A stretch of 64,000 nucleotides of DNA from Odontesthes bonariensis (Eukaryota; Chordata; Actinopteri; Atheriniformes; Atherinopsidae), in contig NC_134526.1 in assembly GCF_027942865.1 (NCBI RefSeq), positions 18,643,784 through 18,707,783 of the forward strand. Reading direction: 5' to 3'. Of the stretch, positions 25,925-37,239 are shown piece by piece; the first letter of the stretch is position 1, and every line of letters begins with the position of its first letter. The translations under genes and the position numbers were made by a program. The notes beneath the pieces were generated by a model. It was not told the DNA's origin. It worked only from the letters and a program-made list of their open reading frames with translations, and did not search any database.

Positions 25925-27588
25925 CAGTCCCTGACAAAAGTCTTGTCACTTATCCATTTTGTAGAAACAACAGCTTATAACCTGACTTTTAATTAATCCA
26001 TTGGTTTTAGAAATGGCTCATATGAAAGCTAAAACCCTCCCAAATAATGTTTAATATACTAAAATAAATTTACTTCACTGAAGAAAGATTGATCATTTAA
26101 TGAACACAGAAAGGTCAGATTTTGACAAGACAAAAGTTTTGTCGCCTACAGATAGTAATGTGAAAATTGAACAAATAATTTACTTCAAATACAAAAATAT
26201 GTTGCATAACATCAGTGAATTAAGTAGTGGTGCTGTGAGATCCATATTCAATATCTTGTATGACTTCCATGAGCTTGAAGGACTGCGTCCATGCGGTTCG
26301 ACAAGGATTCATACAATTTATTGATGAAGTCATCAGGAATAGCAAAGAATGCAGTCTTACATGCCTCCCAGAGTTCATCAAGATTCTTTGGTTTGGTCTT
26401 CCATGCTTCTTCTTTCATTCTACCCCAGACATGCTCAATAATGTTCATGTCTGGTGACTGGGCTGGCCAGTCTTGGAGCACCTTGATCTTCTTCGCCTTG
26501 AGTAACCTTGATGTAGAGATGGAAGTATGCGATGGAGCACCATCCTGCTGCAAAATTTGACCCCTTTTCTGGTTGGGAATGTAAGAGGCAGCTAGTACTT
26601 CTTGATATTTTAGGCTATTGATGTTGCCTTCCACCCTGCAAATCTCTCGCACACCCAGACCATGATTTTTCCGCCACCAAACTTAACTGTTTTCTGGGTG
26701 AATCTTGGATCCATGCGGGCACCAGTAGGTCTCCTGCAATATTTGCGGCGGCTGTGATGTAATTCAACCGAAGATTCATCTGAGAAATCCACCTTCTGCC
26801 ACTTTTCCAGCGTCCATCCTTTTAGCAGGCTGTGGGCCTTGGCAAAGGCCACACGTTTTTTTAATTGCCTTTTGTTTAGTGCTGGTTTCTGGACACTGAC
26901 TCGACCATGGAGGCCATTTCGAGACAGAATTCTACAAACTGTTCTGGTTGACACAGGGACTTGAGGTGACCAGGCCTGGTGGAGCTCTGCTGCAGTGGAA
27001 AAGGGGCTGGCCTTGGATTTTCGAACCAACAAACGGTCCTCCCGAGCAGTTGTCTTGCGGGGTCTGCCGGAGCTGGACTTGTCAAAAACATCTCCAGTCT
27101 TTTCAAATCTTTTTCTTATTCTTTGTACTTGACGCTGAGACACATTGAAGGTGTCAGCCACCTCAGCAGTGGATCTGGTCTTCAGCCTCTTGATAATCAA
27201 CGCTTTGGTCTCAGGGTGAATCTTAGGCATGTTGTCAGAGGTCAAGTTGCAGTTGATGTGAAGGTCTGGTGTGCTGGGGTTCTTTTTATACACACCCACT
27301 AATTGATTGATCAATTATTGATCACAGGTGTGGCTGTAATCTAGGATTGGGGACATCATATGACAAGGTGACAAGACTTTTGTCTTTGCAAAAACTGACT
27401 CAGTGGACTTTACCAAGCTGTAAACGTTAGAATGCTTTTCAGCAGTTTCATTTGGCTCCAAAACATTATTTCAAAAGCTGTTGGGATTGAAATTAGACAT
27501 TTTTTGTAAAAAAAATTGATTAGACATATATTTGAGGGGCACTTAAGGTCAACTTGTACCTAAGCGACAAGACTTTTGTCAGAGACTG
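25925..27588 (-). mobile_element. Tc1/mariner-like transposon, nearly complete, IR/DR type
   Basis: The 1,664-bp element is flanked by TA at 25923-25924 and 27589-27590. The outer ends match over CAGTCYCTGACAAAAGTCTT with one difference. Related motifs recur inside both ends: AGACAAAAGTTTTGTCGCC near 26126 and, inverted, near 27363-27390. These give two repeats per end about 200 bp apart, the IR/DR layout of some fish Tc1 elements. The transposase is on the minus strand and almost intact. Close similarity of the ends points to a young insertion. With one visible lesion in the transposase, this copy is probably not autonomous but could be mobilised in trans. Confidence 0.92.
26248..27230 (-). 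pseudogene. Tc1-like DDE transposase, frameshifted
   Basis: The start is MPKIHPETKALI at 27230. Domains in order are an N-terminal paired-like HTH with the RQVQRIRKRFEKTGDV segment, a GRPRKT AT-hook-like linker, a second HTH, then the catalytic core. The first Asp is in VDFSDESS, the second in LQQDGAPSHTS, and the Glu in SPDMNIIEHVW. Counting gives 35 residues between the second Asp and the Glu, i.e. DD35E rather than the common DD34E. Near 26,640-26,650 the frame breaks just after KIMVW: the usual WGCF-like stretch is missing and the reading shifts, resuming at EICRVEGN. The rest is open to the stop at 26248. The gene is therefore inactivated by one small indel. Confidence 0.9.
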
Positions 27589-27590
27589 TA

Positions 27591-28910
27591 TAAGCAGTGA
27601 AGGGAATTTACAAGACTTATTTACCCCCCCAAATAGAGCCGACAACTTCATAAAATATTTGAATCTTTCATATGTAATGTCATTCGCAGTGATACTGAAT
27701 TTGGATTCACTAAGGCCGTTTCCTCTGTGGCAACATTCACAGAGACATAAGATGTTGTTCTGCATGTTTGTGGAGAAAAGAAAAATGGACTCAGTGTTTA
27801 TGACACAAAAAATGTATATGAAGAGGGATGAGAGTTTTTCAAGTGTGAATGTTGGCTGTGTCATCAGCATCCTCGTGCTTGGACAAAGTAAGAGGGCAGC
27901 CAGACCATGGGAAATGCAACTGGGATGCAATCAGCACTCAGGCAGACAGAACATGGAGTTCCAGCCGATCCTGACAGATGCTGCGCATCATTAAAAGGGA
28001 ATCAAAAAGAGGAATCGTGTTCCATCACGAATCCACACATTTGAATGTACATTTCAGAATAATAAAAGACCATAAATGTCTGCTTGTTTAAATTTGGCTC
28101 ATTATCCCACACAAGTTAACATGCACACCCAACCTCACAGAGAAAATCTATTCAGTCATTTTACCTCACAAATGCTTGTGCACAAAGCAATTGATTGAAC
28201 TTTTATTTGTTTGCCGACTTGCTCCTAAAAGGACTGTTAGCATGTTTATGGGAGAAGTGCAAGGTAATGGCATATGATAGCTCAACCCCTGTTTTTTCTG
28301 GTTTTGGTAACAAAGCTTCTTAAAACCAGCCAAGTTTCAATATGCACGCAGCCACGAAGGGCTGTTCAGGTTTTACACCAGAGGGAACCGTTTGAGGAAC
28401 ATTAGAGCCCAAAGCAGAGTTCAGGAATGATAGATGGCCTTTTGGCAACATCTAGTGGCAGCCATTGAAAACACAAGTGTGTCTCATGCTCAGGAATTTG
28501 TCTTACAAATTTCAGTTCAGCCCTGTGATATTGTTGATCTACTCCTCGTGAAGCATCAATTAAGCTTATTCCACTCTTATCTTTTTCATCGAAGAATATC
28601 AACAAATACTGAGGCAACAGATGAATGATTGCTTAAAGATACTTATAAACACCACCCTGAAAGACAAGTTATTTTTGTCAACTGAATATTGAGCATAAAG
28701 AGTGTGTGTTGTGCTGCAATAAATGTCAGTTTTAAAGTTACAGTGAGTACGGTGAGTGTATTTCAGGAGCTTCAAAGTTGGAGCCCAATGAGGGTGTTAT
28801 AGGAGGAGTTAACTTAAGAGGGATTCCAGCCTCTTCTTAGATCTACAACTCCAATCACTCCCCTGTAGGGTCAATGTTGCCCTATCATTTTCCACAGTGG
28901 AGATATGTAC
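27591..28910. other. Non-coding stretch, no gene recognised
   Basis: Two opposite-strand frames of about 140 codons (27520-27930 minus, 27554-27994 plus) overlap the transposon edge. They show no domain, so I treat them as chance. Confidence 0.4.
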
Positions 28911-29575
28911 ACACGTAGCCGGGTATTTTTAAAACCGAATGTTTCCCCCTCCGTTTATAAAATAATCTGTATCCACATTACCTCGTTTTCGAAAAAAAAC
29001 TCCTTCCACACATAACCGAACATCTGCGTTTTCACCTGTCTTGACAACCCAAATGCTGTTTTGCGCAATCTGCCCTCGTCCGCTAAATAATAAAGTGTGC
29101 ACGCAACTTTTTTGAGCACACTGACAGGTGATCGCATGACAGTGGACTGCCCCTCGATATGAGGACGTAATAATTCCGACAGCGAGAGGACTGAGGACCG
29201 GGACATGCGAAATTGTCACGCCATTCCTCTGGGAGTACGACTTGGGCGTGTAAAATCAAGGCAGTAAACAGCGCCTGCACAATGATAACCACCACAGTTC
29301 TCAAGGCATCCATGCTTCTTCAGTAAACAAAGGTCGCACTTTAGACTTTAAAGCAGATTTGTTGTTGTTTTGGCGCATATTGTGACGTTCGAAAACGCAA
29401 AACTCCGGTTATCTCTGTCTACACGCAGCTGCATAAACGGAGTTTTCAAAAATCTTCACTTTGCCCGTAGTTTTTAAAAACATTCGTTTACGATGCGTTT
29501 TTATGCGTTTTCATGTGGATGACAGGTCCAAACGTAGAAAAATATATTCGTTTTAGCAGATACCCGGCTACGTGT
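28911..29575. mobile_element. 665-bp MITE with ACACGTAGCCGGGTA ends
   Basis: The left end reads ACACGTAGCCGGGTA (28911-28925) and the right end is its exact reverse complement (29561-29575). Inside, both halves are rich in matching inverted words such as AAACTCC, GTTTTCACC and CGTTTTC-type blocks, but they are diverged. There is no transposase frame. Target duplication is not clear: GTAC on the left is not matched on the right. Short TIRs and lack of coding capacity suggest a non-autonomous DNA transposon, family not assigned. Confidence 0.7.
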
Positions 29576-30299
29576 GGATGGGGCGCGTGCCGGATTTTTA
29601 ACCGTTTGCGATTTTCCACGATTGTGGCTCTCCTTTGGCAGCTGACAAACAGATGGTGCCAAGAAGGTTGTAATTCTTAAAACAGATGCAACAGGAGCAG
29701 ATTTTTTTTTTTTTATCTCTGTGGGAACTAGCACTGCTGTCCTTTGCATTACTGCAATGGATTTGTTTTGCTTTTGATATTTAGAAGAAAGAGAAATGGA
29801 AAAAAGGTATAATTTTCCCCAATCAGAACAGCCAGGTCTACCTATGACAGTGAGCAGAAATGATCAGATGTCTTAAAAAAATGTATTTTCTATTGTATGT
29901 ATTTTCTAACAATCTATTTTACAGAAAATGTTGATACTAAACTCTTTTGTCAAGCCTCTTTTCAATTTTGGCTAAACTTAAAATTAATTCTGGACACAAC
30001 AAAACTATTGGTAATTCATTTTAAACCTCTGTTGTGAAAGATATAAGCAGAGAAATGCATCATTCACTCTGTAATTTAATTTTCTTATGCAACAGGCAAA
30101 CAGCAGCACATTAAAAAAAAAATATATTAAAAACTCACTATTTGAGCAGTACAGCATGATGAATATTGTTTAATGTGCTGTGCTTTTTTTTTAACAAATA
30201 CACTTAAAATAAAATATTTATAACAAATGTACTATATGCTTAAAATGTCAGACTCAACAATAATCTCACAGCAGATCCTGTCCCAGGAAGAACAGCATA
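29576..30299. other. Non-coding, AT-rich
   Basis: A poly-T run lies at about 29,702-29,714 and A/T-rich sequence follows. No exon or repeat end was identified. Confidence 0.4.
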
Positions 30300-30440
30300 A
30301 TCATTGTGTATACCTGGTGTCTTTGGACTGAGAGACATCACTTTTCATGTTGGCCAAGGTGGGTCGCAGGCTCCATGGTGTAGCACTGAACAAGATCCAA
30401 TTGATCTTAATGATGATAGAAACAGAGGCTGACCTCAGAT
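30300..30440 (-). repeat. Fragment related to the LINE-associated repeat at 34.2 kb
   Basis: About 66 bases (30345-30410) align without gaps to 34239-34304, sharing CACTTTTCATG, AAGGTGGGTC, GTAGCAC and CAATT blocks, at roughly three-quarters identity. The copy at 34.2 kb is part of a larger dispersed element, so this is best read as a second, diverged fragment. In the minus strand both copies have exon-like AG and GT borders, but I judge that incidental. Confidence 0.5.
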
Positions 30441-31169
30441 TATAAAGGATTTACGGTGAAGAAAAAAACAATATGAATATCCACAACACAAATCTGCAAT
30501 ATCATTTGAACACGTGATTTCTGAAATATGACTGAAAAGGATCCTGATACAAACTTTACCAAAAGTGGGAGCATAAGTCAAGTGTGGCTTCATAAATGAC
30601 CCAGTCAATATTCTTTTAGTGAAAAAGTTTTTTTTTGGTTTTTTTTTTACAAATGATGAAAAGGTGTTTTTCACAGTTTAATTAAGACAATTAAACATGT
30701 ACATTAGCCAATGTTTTGGTGGGACTAGCTATAAGAAAACTACATAACTGTGACTATAACATCAATAAATACAGTTTCTTATTTTACATTCCAATTTCAA
30801 TGCCCTGAATGTCTACATATTTCTATATTAATGGCATATTATATTAGATATTAGATGTGTTGAAAAAACTATTTGGTCTACATGTGAAATATGTCTGTTA
30901 TGAAACTTAAACCTGAGCAAATTATAGAAAAGATCAAAGAAAATGTAAAAAAAAAAAAAAAAAAAAAATCAAGCTTTGGGACATATTGATGAATTTAGAT
31001 GGCTAAAAAGAGAGCAAAAAGGAGCATATTCCAGACCTCATATTATCCATTCCTCATCTGGGGATACATTTTTAAAATCCTGGCTGGTGATCATTGGGTA
31101 ATGTAACATGGGTTGCAACTAATATATCACAGAGAGAGTAGTATATATCCAGGAGAATATATTTAGCGT
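30441..31169. other. Non-coding, AT-rich
   Basis: A poly-A run lies at 30948-30968 and a poly-T-rich patch near 30,628-30,650. No gene was identified. Confidence 0.4.
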
Positions 31170-31430
31170 GGATTGAGGCAGGGCTGCACAGTGGTGTGGT
31201 GGTTAGCACGGTCACCTCACAGCAAGATGGTTCATTTGAGTTTTATCAGGGTACTAAATCCAAAAACATCTAAGTTGGGTTAATTGGAGATTCTAAAATT
31301 GAGTGAGTGTGCATAGTTTTTTGTCTTGTTTTTTTCTCTGTGTTGGCACTGTGATGGACTGGCCATCCATTGAGCGTGTACTCCACCTCTCATCCAATGG
31401 TAGCTCGGACAGACTCCCTGGCCCACAGTT
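31170..31430 (+). repeat. Degraded tRNA-like/dispersed fish repeat
   Basis: The order GGCTGCACAGTGGTGTGGTGG, TTAGCACGGTCACCTCACAGC, AAGATGGTTC, then TTAATTGGAGATTCTAAAATTG and CTGTGATGGACTGGCCATCC is the familiar layout of a very abundant teleost repeat whose head resembles a tRNA-derived SINE. The copy is worn and partly deleted. I infer the class from these landmarks only. Confidence 0.6.
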
Positions 31431-34189
31431 GTATGATAGTTTTTTTTTGTTTGTCTGCTTGCTTGGTAATTTAACAAATAACTATTAAGCATCCTGGCAT
31501 GTTTTGATCTCATATGCATTGACACATTTCCATTCACTCACATTTTCTTACAATCTTTTCCTGCCATTCCACAATGCTTTCAAACCGGAATCGGCCCATT
31601 GAAGATGACTAAGATGATGGATTGTTAAAGTCCTGAAAACTTCAGCATTTTTTCACTGTTTTACTTTTGACATACTTTTATAAAAGTCCATTTCTTAGTC
31701 CTTTTAATAAATCAAACATGATTTTTATTCATGTTAAGATTTTTATGTTCAGTTTTGAAACTTATACACCAAGTTAAAAATGTATTCAAAAAGTTTATTT
31801 CCAAGTGCCGTTAAGGCAGCACTATTATCTCTTTGAAATGGATACAAAAGCACAATTAAGCCTTTGAAAATGCAGTGTGGAGATTTGTACTCAGTATGTT
31901 TCACAGATAAGCATAAGTCTTCCTCTGGGAAAAAAAATCAGTTGAAATACATTTTAAAAAAAGCAAAGAAAAACATCCTGACAAGTAATCTGACAAACTA
32001 TCTTTGAATTACTCACACTGCATGTATATGAATAAGATTAAATAACTTACCAAAGAGAAGAAACAAAGCACAGTATTTCATTGTAAGAGACTTTAAGTTG
32101 AGGCCGATGATCAGTCTGGACCAGTCAAGATAAACAGTGTAAAATTTGCACAGCACCCAAAATGAGTTTTTCTTTTCTTGGATATGCAGAGAAAGCATGC
32201 AAATCCAATCAAAGATGAGGGGGGAATCCAGTCACTGAGCTCCATCTATTAAAATGTGGGCCTGGACAACGGCTGTAATACCAGTGATTCAAATCCGTGT
32301 TTCAGTGTCGCTTACATATTTCATTACTTTGTTCAATAAGTTAGATTTGTAATCCCTAGTTTCTGTTCATGCAAAAGTTTACTTAAAGTTTCTTAAAGGA
32401 CTGTAGTTACTGTTCTTCCTTGCTTAAGGAACCATTGATGTGCTGCTCTTGTGTTTTTTGACAAGGCATAAAAGTAACAGTCTCCATGTGCAAAAATCCA
32501 CACTAACATGTTCTGTGTTAATGTTGCAACTCCCCCTCAGGTTCTTCTCTGGGATGTGGTCTCACTTGTGTCATATCCCTTCTTTCTCGCTTTGTCCAGA
32601 TGGTTCATAAAGCTCCCTTTCTCCGTCCTCCTCCTGCATTCTACTCCTCTTTCCATCAACATCCAAATAAACACAATGTAATTAACTATGGCCTTCATCA
32701 AATCATATCATTTGTAACATTTTTTCAATGCTTTGCCTAGTCTATTATTGAATCCTGCATTAATGTGGGTGAAACAGAAGCTGCCTTACCAGTCTAACTA
32801 CTCATTCTAACCAAATAGATAACGTCACTTGAACCTTCCTGTCTTAATGTTAAAATGTTAGGCTATACAGTAATACAAACATTATATATAGGCTGCACAG
32901 TAAGGCCCAGCTTTATCTCTATTAGTTAGTGTACAGTGGCAATTTTAGACCCATTTTAGATCTAATACATCAAGTCGCAACACCAGCTGAGCCACCTCTT
33001 TCTGGCATGATTAGATTACCAAAAAGGAACAGCAAGTAAGCCTCAATCTTTGTGAAAAGGTCATTTTCATAATTCATTCACATCTTTTTCTTTTTCTTGG
33101 AATCATTTTCAACACTTTAGTGCAGCAGTCAGCAACCATCGACCACTGAACAGCCACCAGTGGTCTAGTGACTGTTCGCTGACTGTTCCACAAACAAGTT
33201 TCAAGACTCCCAAACATCCCCAAACAGCTGAATGGGGATGTTTGATGGCTCGGTGTGTCACAACCTTTTGCCCTGTAAAATGATGTTAGGAAGCATGAGC
33301 CAACTGCTGGTAGTATTGGTCAGAATGACACACAAACTGTGTTATAAAAAGAAAAAGAAATATGACTGAATCAAAGAATTTAGCAGTGACAGAGGAACAA
33401 GCCGTAAAGAGTCTTCCCCCTTGTTGGGCAGACAGCGGCCAAAGTAGAGAAAGGTGCCATGCTTAGAGTTTACGAGGCTAAAAATGACCTGAAGCAGACA
33501 CAGCAGCATACAGTTTGAGATGAACACTGGGAAAACTATATATTCTGCTCACATACAATTGATACAGTTTCCAAAGTTTTGCCAATGAAATGTTTTCTAA
33601 TACATGATTTCAACTGCTCAACAGTTCAGGACCTCTTTTGTTGCAGTTTTCATTTCATAAAGCTCCACATGTTTTTCATGGATGACTGTTTTAAACTGCA
33701 GACGGAACAATTTAATGAAAGATTTCCCAAATGACTCCAAATCCAGGACTGTAGGGGATAGTGATTATTTACTGTAGATCTAGCCAAGACATACAGTGTT
33801 TTCAAAAACAAAGACATTTTCATGAATGAACTTTTGACCCTTTGCTCATATGATAAAAGGTTATGAGAGGACCTATTCATATTATGCAAATGTTGTTGTA
33901 AATTGAAACTTCTTTCAATTGAAATTAACTTCTCTGAAATGTGTTGTTACCAAATTTAAATGTGTGAGCATGATTTAAAAAAGCCTAATTTCTAATACTG
34001 GCATCTAACATCTGACAATAAAGGATGCTTGCAAACAATTAGCTTCACTTATTTCATACTATAGACACTGGATATCAGGTCATATACTCCGTTTTCACCT
34101 AAACTTGTTGTCTGTACTATTTCCCTCTGACTCAGAATTTCTGCAAGACTGGCTAAGATATAAATGAGCTCCAGTTATCATTCTTCATC
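31431..34189. other. Non-coding stretch, one weak two-exon candidate
   Basis: No recognised gene. A minus-strand pair at 32051-32081 and 31749-31924 joins in frame across consensus splice sites to give a 68-residue signal-peptide-like product. It has no family match and is treated as a hypothesis in the findings. Other minus frames near 33,342-33,527 and 33,650-33,889 are unrecognised. Confidence 0.3.
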
Positions 34190-34359
34190 GTTATCAAATA
34201 CACACACCTGCTTTTTGCCGTTGAACATCACGGGGTCACTTTTCATGCAAGATAAGGTGGGTCTCTGACTACATAACGTAGCACAGAAAAAGATGCAATT
34301 AAGCTGACAGAAAGAACACATTAAATAAGAGTTACGAGATTATCTACTGATCTCTTTAA
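34190..34359 (-). repeat. LINE-associated repeat, distal part (interrupted)
   Basis: This segment continues into the segment starting at 35191 once the 831-bp palindrome between them is removed. The junction reads TCTC-TTAA-GGAAATTT, with TTAA duplicated by the insertion. With the 35191-35850 part it forms one element lying on the minus strand, here its 3' non-coding end. Confidence 0.5.
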
Positions 34360-35190
34360 AGGGATAATCCGGCGTAAAATGCACTTTAGATCAATTTACG
34401 GGATGTTGGGAGTACATACGTTGAGTTGACATCAAAATCATGTCATTCGGATGTGTTTTGAGAATTTCGATTTGACCGTTTTTAGCCAAAAGTCGTTAGC
34501 CTGGAAGTGATGAGGGCATCGAGTATCGCCGCTACAAAACGCTATTTGTATACCTCTTCTACAGCTCCAAACAACATAACACTTACGTGGTAGTGAGTAG
34601 AGGGTCCCTAAAGCCAAACCGAAGTGTCCCGATGTCTTCATGTGGTCGGATATAGAGTCCAGAATTAATTTAATCAAGCCAGTACCTTTCCGGAAATGTT
34701 GCTGCTGCAGCTGCCGCTACAGACCGTGGTGAAGTTGGTTTGATATTGGATATTCGACAGATATTCACAATAAGGAAATAAGGTGTCTTTTTTTTTCAAA
34801 CCAATATCAAACCAACTTCACTACGGTCTTAAGCGGCAGCTGCAGCAGCAACATTTCCGGAAAGGTACTGGCTTGATTAAATTAATTCTGGACTCTATAT
34901 CCGACCACATGAAGACCTCGGGACACTTCGGTTTGGCTTTAGGGACCCTCTACTAACTACCACGTAAGTGTTATGTTGTTTGGAGCTGTAGAAGAGGTAT
35001 AAAAATAGCGTTTTGTAGCGGCGATAATCGATGCCCTCATCACTTCCAGGCTAACGACTTTTGGCTAAAAACGGTCAAATCAAAATTCTCAAAACACATC
35101 CGAATGACATGATTTTGATGTCAACTCAACGTATGTACTCCCAACATCCCGTAAATTGATCTAAAGTGCATTTTACGCCGGATTATCCCT
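34360..35190. mobile_element. 831-bp near-perfect palindromic MITE inserted at TTAA
   Basis: The left arm starts AGGGATAATCCGGCGTAAAA (34360). The right end is its reverse complement, ending TATCCCT at 35190. TTAA flanks both sides (34356-34359 and 35191-35194). The arms, each about 390 bp, run to a short unpaired centre around 34,750-34,797 and show only scattered mismatches and small indels. No transposase frame exists. The TTAA target and AGGG/CCCT ends are compatible with Kolobok- or piggyBac-type transposons; I cannot decide which. Confidence 0.9.
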
Positions 35191-35850
35191 TTAAGGAAAT
35201 TTTAAAAACTTTAAAAAAATACCTCCGACAGAACCAGACTCAGGAAGGGCGGACATTTGCCTCGACCTGATGGGGGTTGAGAGAGAAAGAGGGGACAACA
35301 AGCATCATAACACCAGGTCAGGGATACCTGCTGAGAAAGAGAAACACAAATTAACGACAACAATAATGTCACATGCACAGAGAGTAAAAAAAAGAACAGA
35401 GTGAGGAAAGGTCCATCATGGGAGGTCCCCCAGCAGCCTAGGCCTATAGCAGCACAACTGTGAGATGTTTTGGGGTCACCTGAGCCATTCCTAACTATAA
35501 GCTTTATCTAAAAGGAAGTTTTTAAGCCTAATCTTAAAGGTAGAGAGGGTGTCTGCTTCCAGATGTAGACTAGCAGCTGGTTCCACAAGAGAGAAGCCTG
35601 ATAACTGAAGGTTCTGCCTCCCATTCTACATTTAGCAAACTCTAGGAACTGCAAGTATATCTGCAGCCTTTGCACTGTTTGCAAAATATCCAACTATGAG
35701 ATCTTTACGATATGATGGAGTTGTTCATTAAGAGCTTTATATCTGAGAGGAAGTTTAAATTCTATGCCGAATTTATTAGAGAGCCAATGAAGAGAAGATC
35801 ACTTCACACAGCCCTTGATGGAAAAACAGCGTTTGGGGTTGTATAACTAT
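35191..35850 (-). pseudogene. LINE reverse-transcriptase C-terminus and 3' region relic
   Basis: The minus frame at 35508-35693 reads GGRTFSYQASLLWNQL and ends PLRLGLKTSF, the usual C-terminal signature of fish LINE ORF2 proteins (SYQAP-x-LWN-x-LP ... FK-x-x-LKT-x-LF). Downstream on the minus strand (lower coordinates) lies its untranslated region, cut by the palindromic MITE. The copy lacks the polymerase core and is dead. Confidence 0.55.
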
Positions 35851-37239
35851 GCTCCATTTCAGGTTTGGGGAAATCAGATGAAAGATTAGAAAACATTGAG
35901 AGACAGCATGGAGCTAAAAGAGTCTAAACTCAGGGATATTACAAAAGGATGTCGATGTCTTCAGTCATCTGGAGTTATAATGTGTGTGTTCAAACATTTT
36001 TTTCTTTGTACAATAGTGCCACCTTGAGGTAAAGATTTAACATACACCGAGGGAAGTTAGAAAGCTTTATAGGTGCTCCTGGCCCAGCTGCCAGTGGAAC
36101 CAATTTCATGCTGTCAGGGCTGATGAAATATCAATGCAACAAGAAAGCAGTTCTCAATCAATCAAAGGGACAACCTATTTTATCAAACATCAATATCACT
36201 GCTCCACAAAGGGGAGTTGTTGATGTTTTATGTATGCATTTCAAGTATAATCAAAAAGAAAAAAACAATGAAGACTTTATTCAGACTTGTTAGAATGATT
36301 ATTTTTCAAATGTTTCTGGAAGTCAAACTCTAATAAGATGGAAAGAACTTATATAGACCAAGAATGTGCCAAAATGCTCAAAACAGTGCTGGCTGTCTGA
36401 TTTGCCCATATATCTACCTCCCCATTAAAGTGAAAAAAAAGAAAACCATTGAGGTTGTGATACAGGCCTATCTAAAAGTATATTGAGACAACCCATCGTA
36501 CATTACAGCACTGGACATTCATTTTGGTGGTGCTGCACCCATCAAATAAGTTGAAGAAAAGCGCAATGAAAGCTGTGTCTGGAACCCACATGTAGTCTGC
36601 GGAGTTCTCACCAAATCCCAAATTAGATGACATAGTCCTTGTTTCACAGCACAGCTGCATCATATCTTTTTTTTTTTTTTTTTTTTTTTTACTCATAAAG
36701 GATATGAAGCAATAATGTTTGATGCCTTTTCTAGAATTTCTTTCTTAACTCTTGATGTAATTGGTCAAAATTTAACCCATGGCTTCATATATTGTTGTTG
36801 TAAAACTTCACGAAGGGGATATTCGTTTTCCAAAATGTAATAAGTTTAATTTTCTCTCTTGGTTATGTTTGCTACTTTTGATCTCTTTCCACAGGTCTCG
36901 AGAAAGAAAGCGGACTATTGATTGCATTTCATTAAACAACTTTTAAAACTGAAAAGCAAGCAGATTTTTACTTGAGATTCAAAGCAACAAAAGATGCAAC
37001 CCCCCCCTCCAAAAAAAAATTTAAAAAATGTATTACTGAGTTCACCAAATACAATGAATATAAAATGCAAGAATTATCTCCAGATAATAGTACAATTACA
37101 AAGTTTTCATTTAACAGTGGTCTCATGCACTCCGTGACTGGCCTGCATATTCTTGTGTGGTCACATAAAAAAAATGAACAAACCCTAACACTGCACTTTT
37201 AAAACAGGAAACTTCATTTACACTGACAAATCAGAGCAC
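35851..37239. other. Non-coding, AT-rich
   Basis: A poly-T run of about 24 lies at 36667-36690. No exon was recognised. The frames at 36108-36293 and 36472-36696 show no domain. Confidence 0.4.

Noticed and set aside
26979..27302. 107-codon + frame over the Tc1 transposase
   Set aside because: It is antisense to the recognisable transposase and includes the terminal region of the element.
33650..34000. Helix-like minus frames at 33.65-33.93 kb as exons of a cytokine-like gene
   Set aside because: The would-be intron is only about 46 bases and phases do not join. With the neighbouring segment explained as repeat, nothing supports a gene.
30300..34330. Two homologous exon-like segments (30.3-30.4 and 34.2-34.3 kb) as a tandem gene pair on minus
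   Set aside because: They align at about three-quarters identity with AG and GT borders at matching places. However, the 34.2-kb copy is continuous with a dispersed LINE-related repeat once the palindromic MITE is removed, their donor phases differ, and two reading frames look equally conserved.
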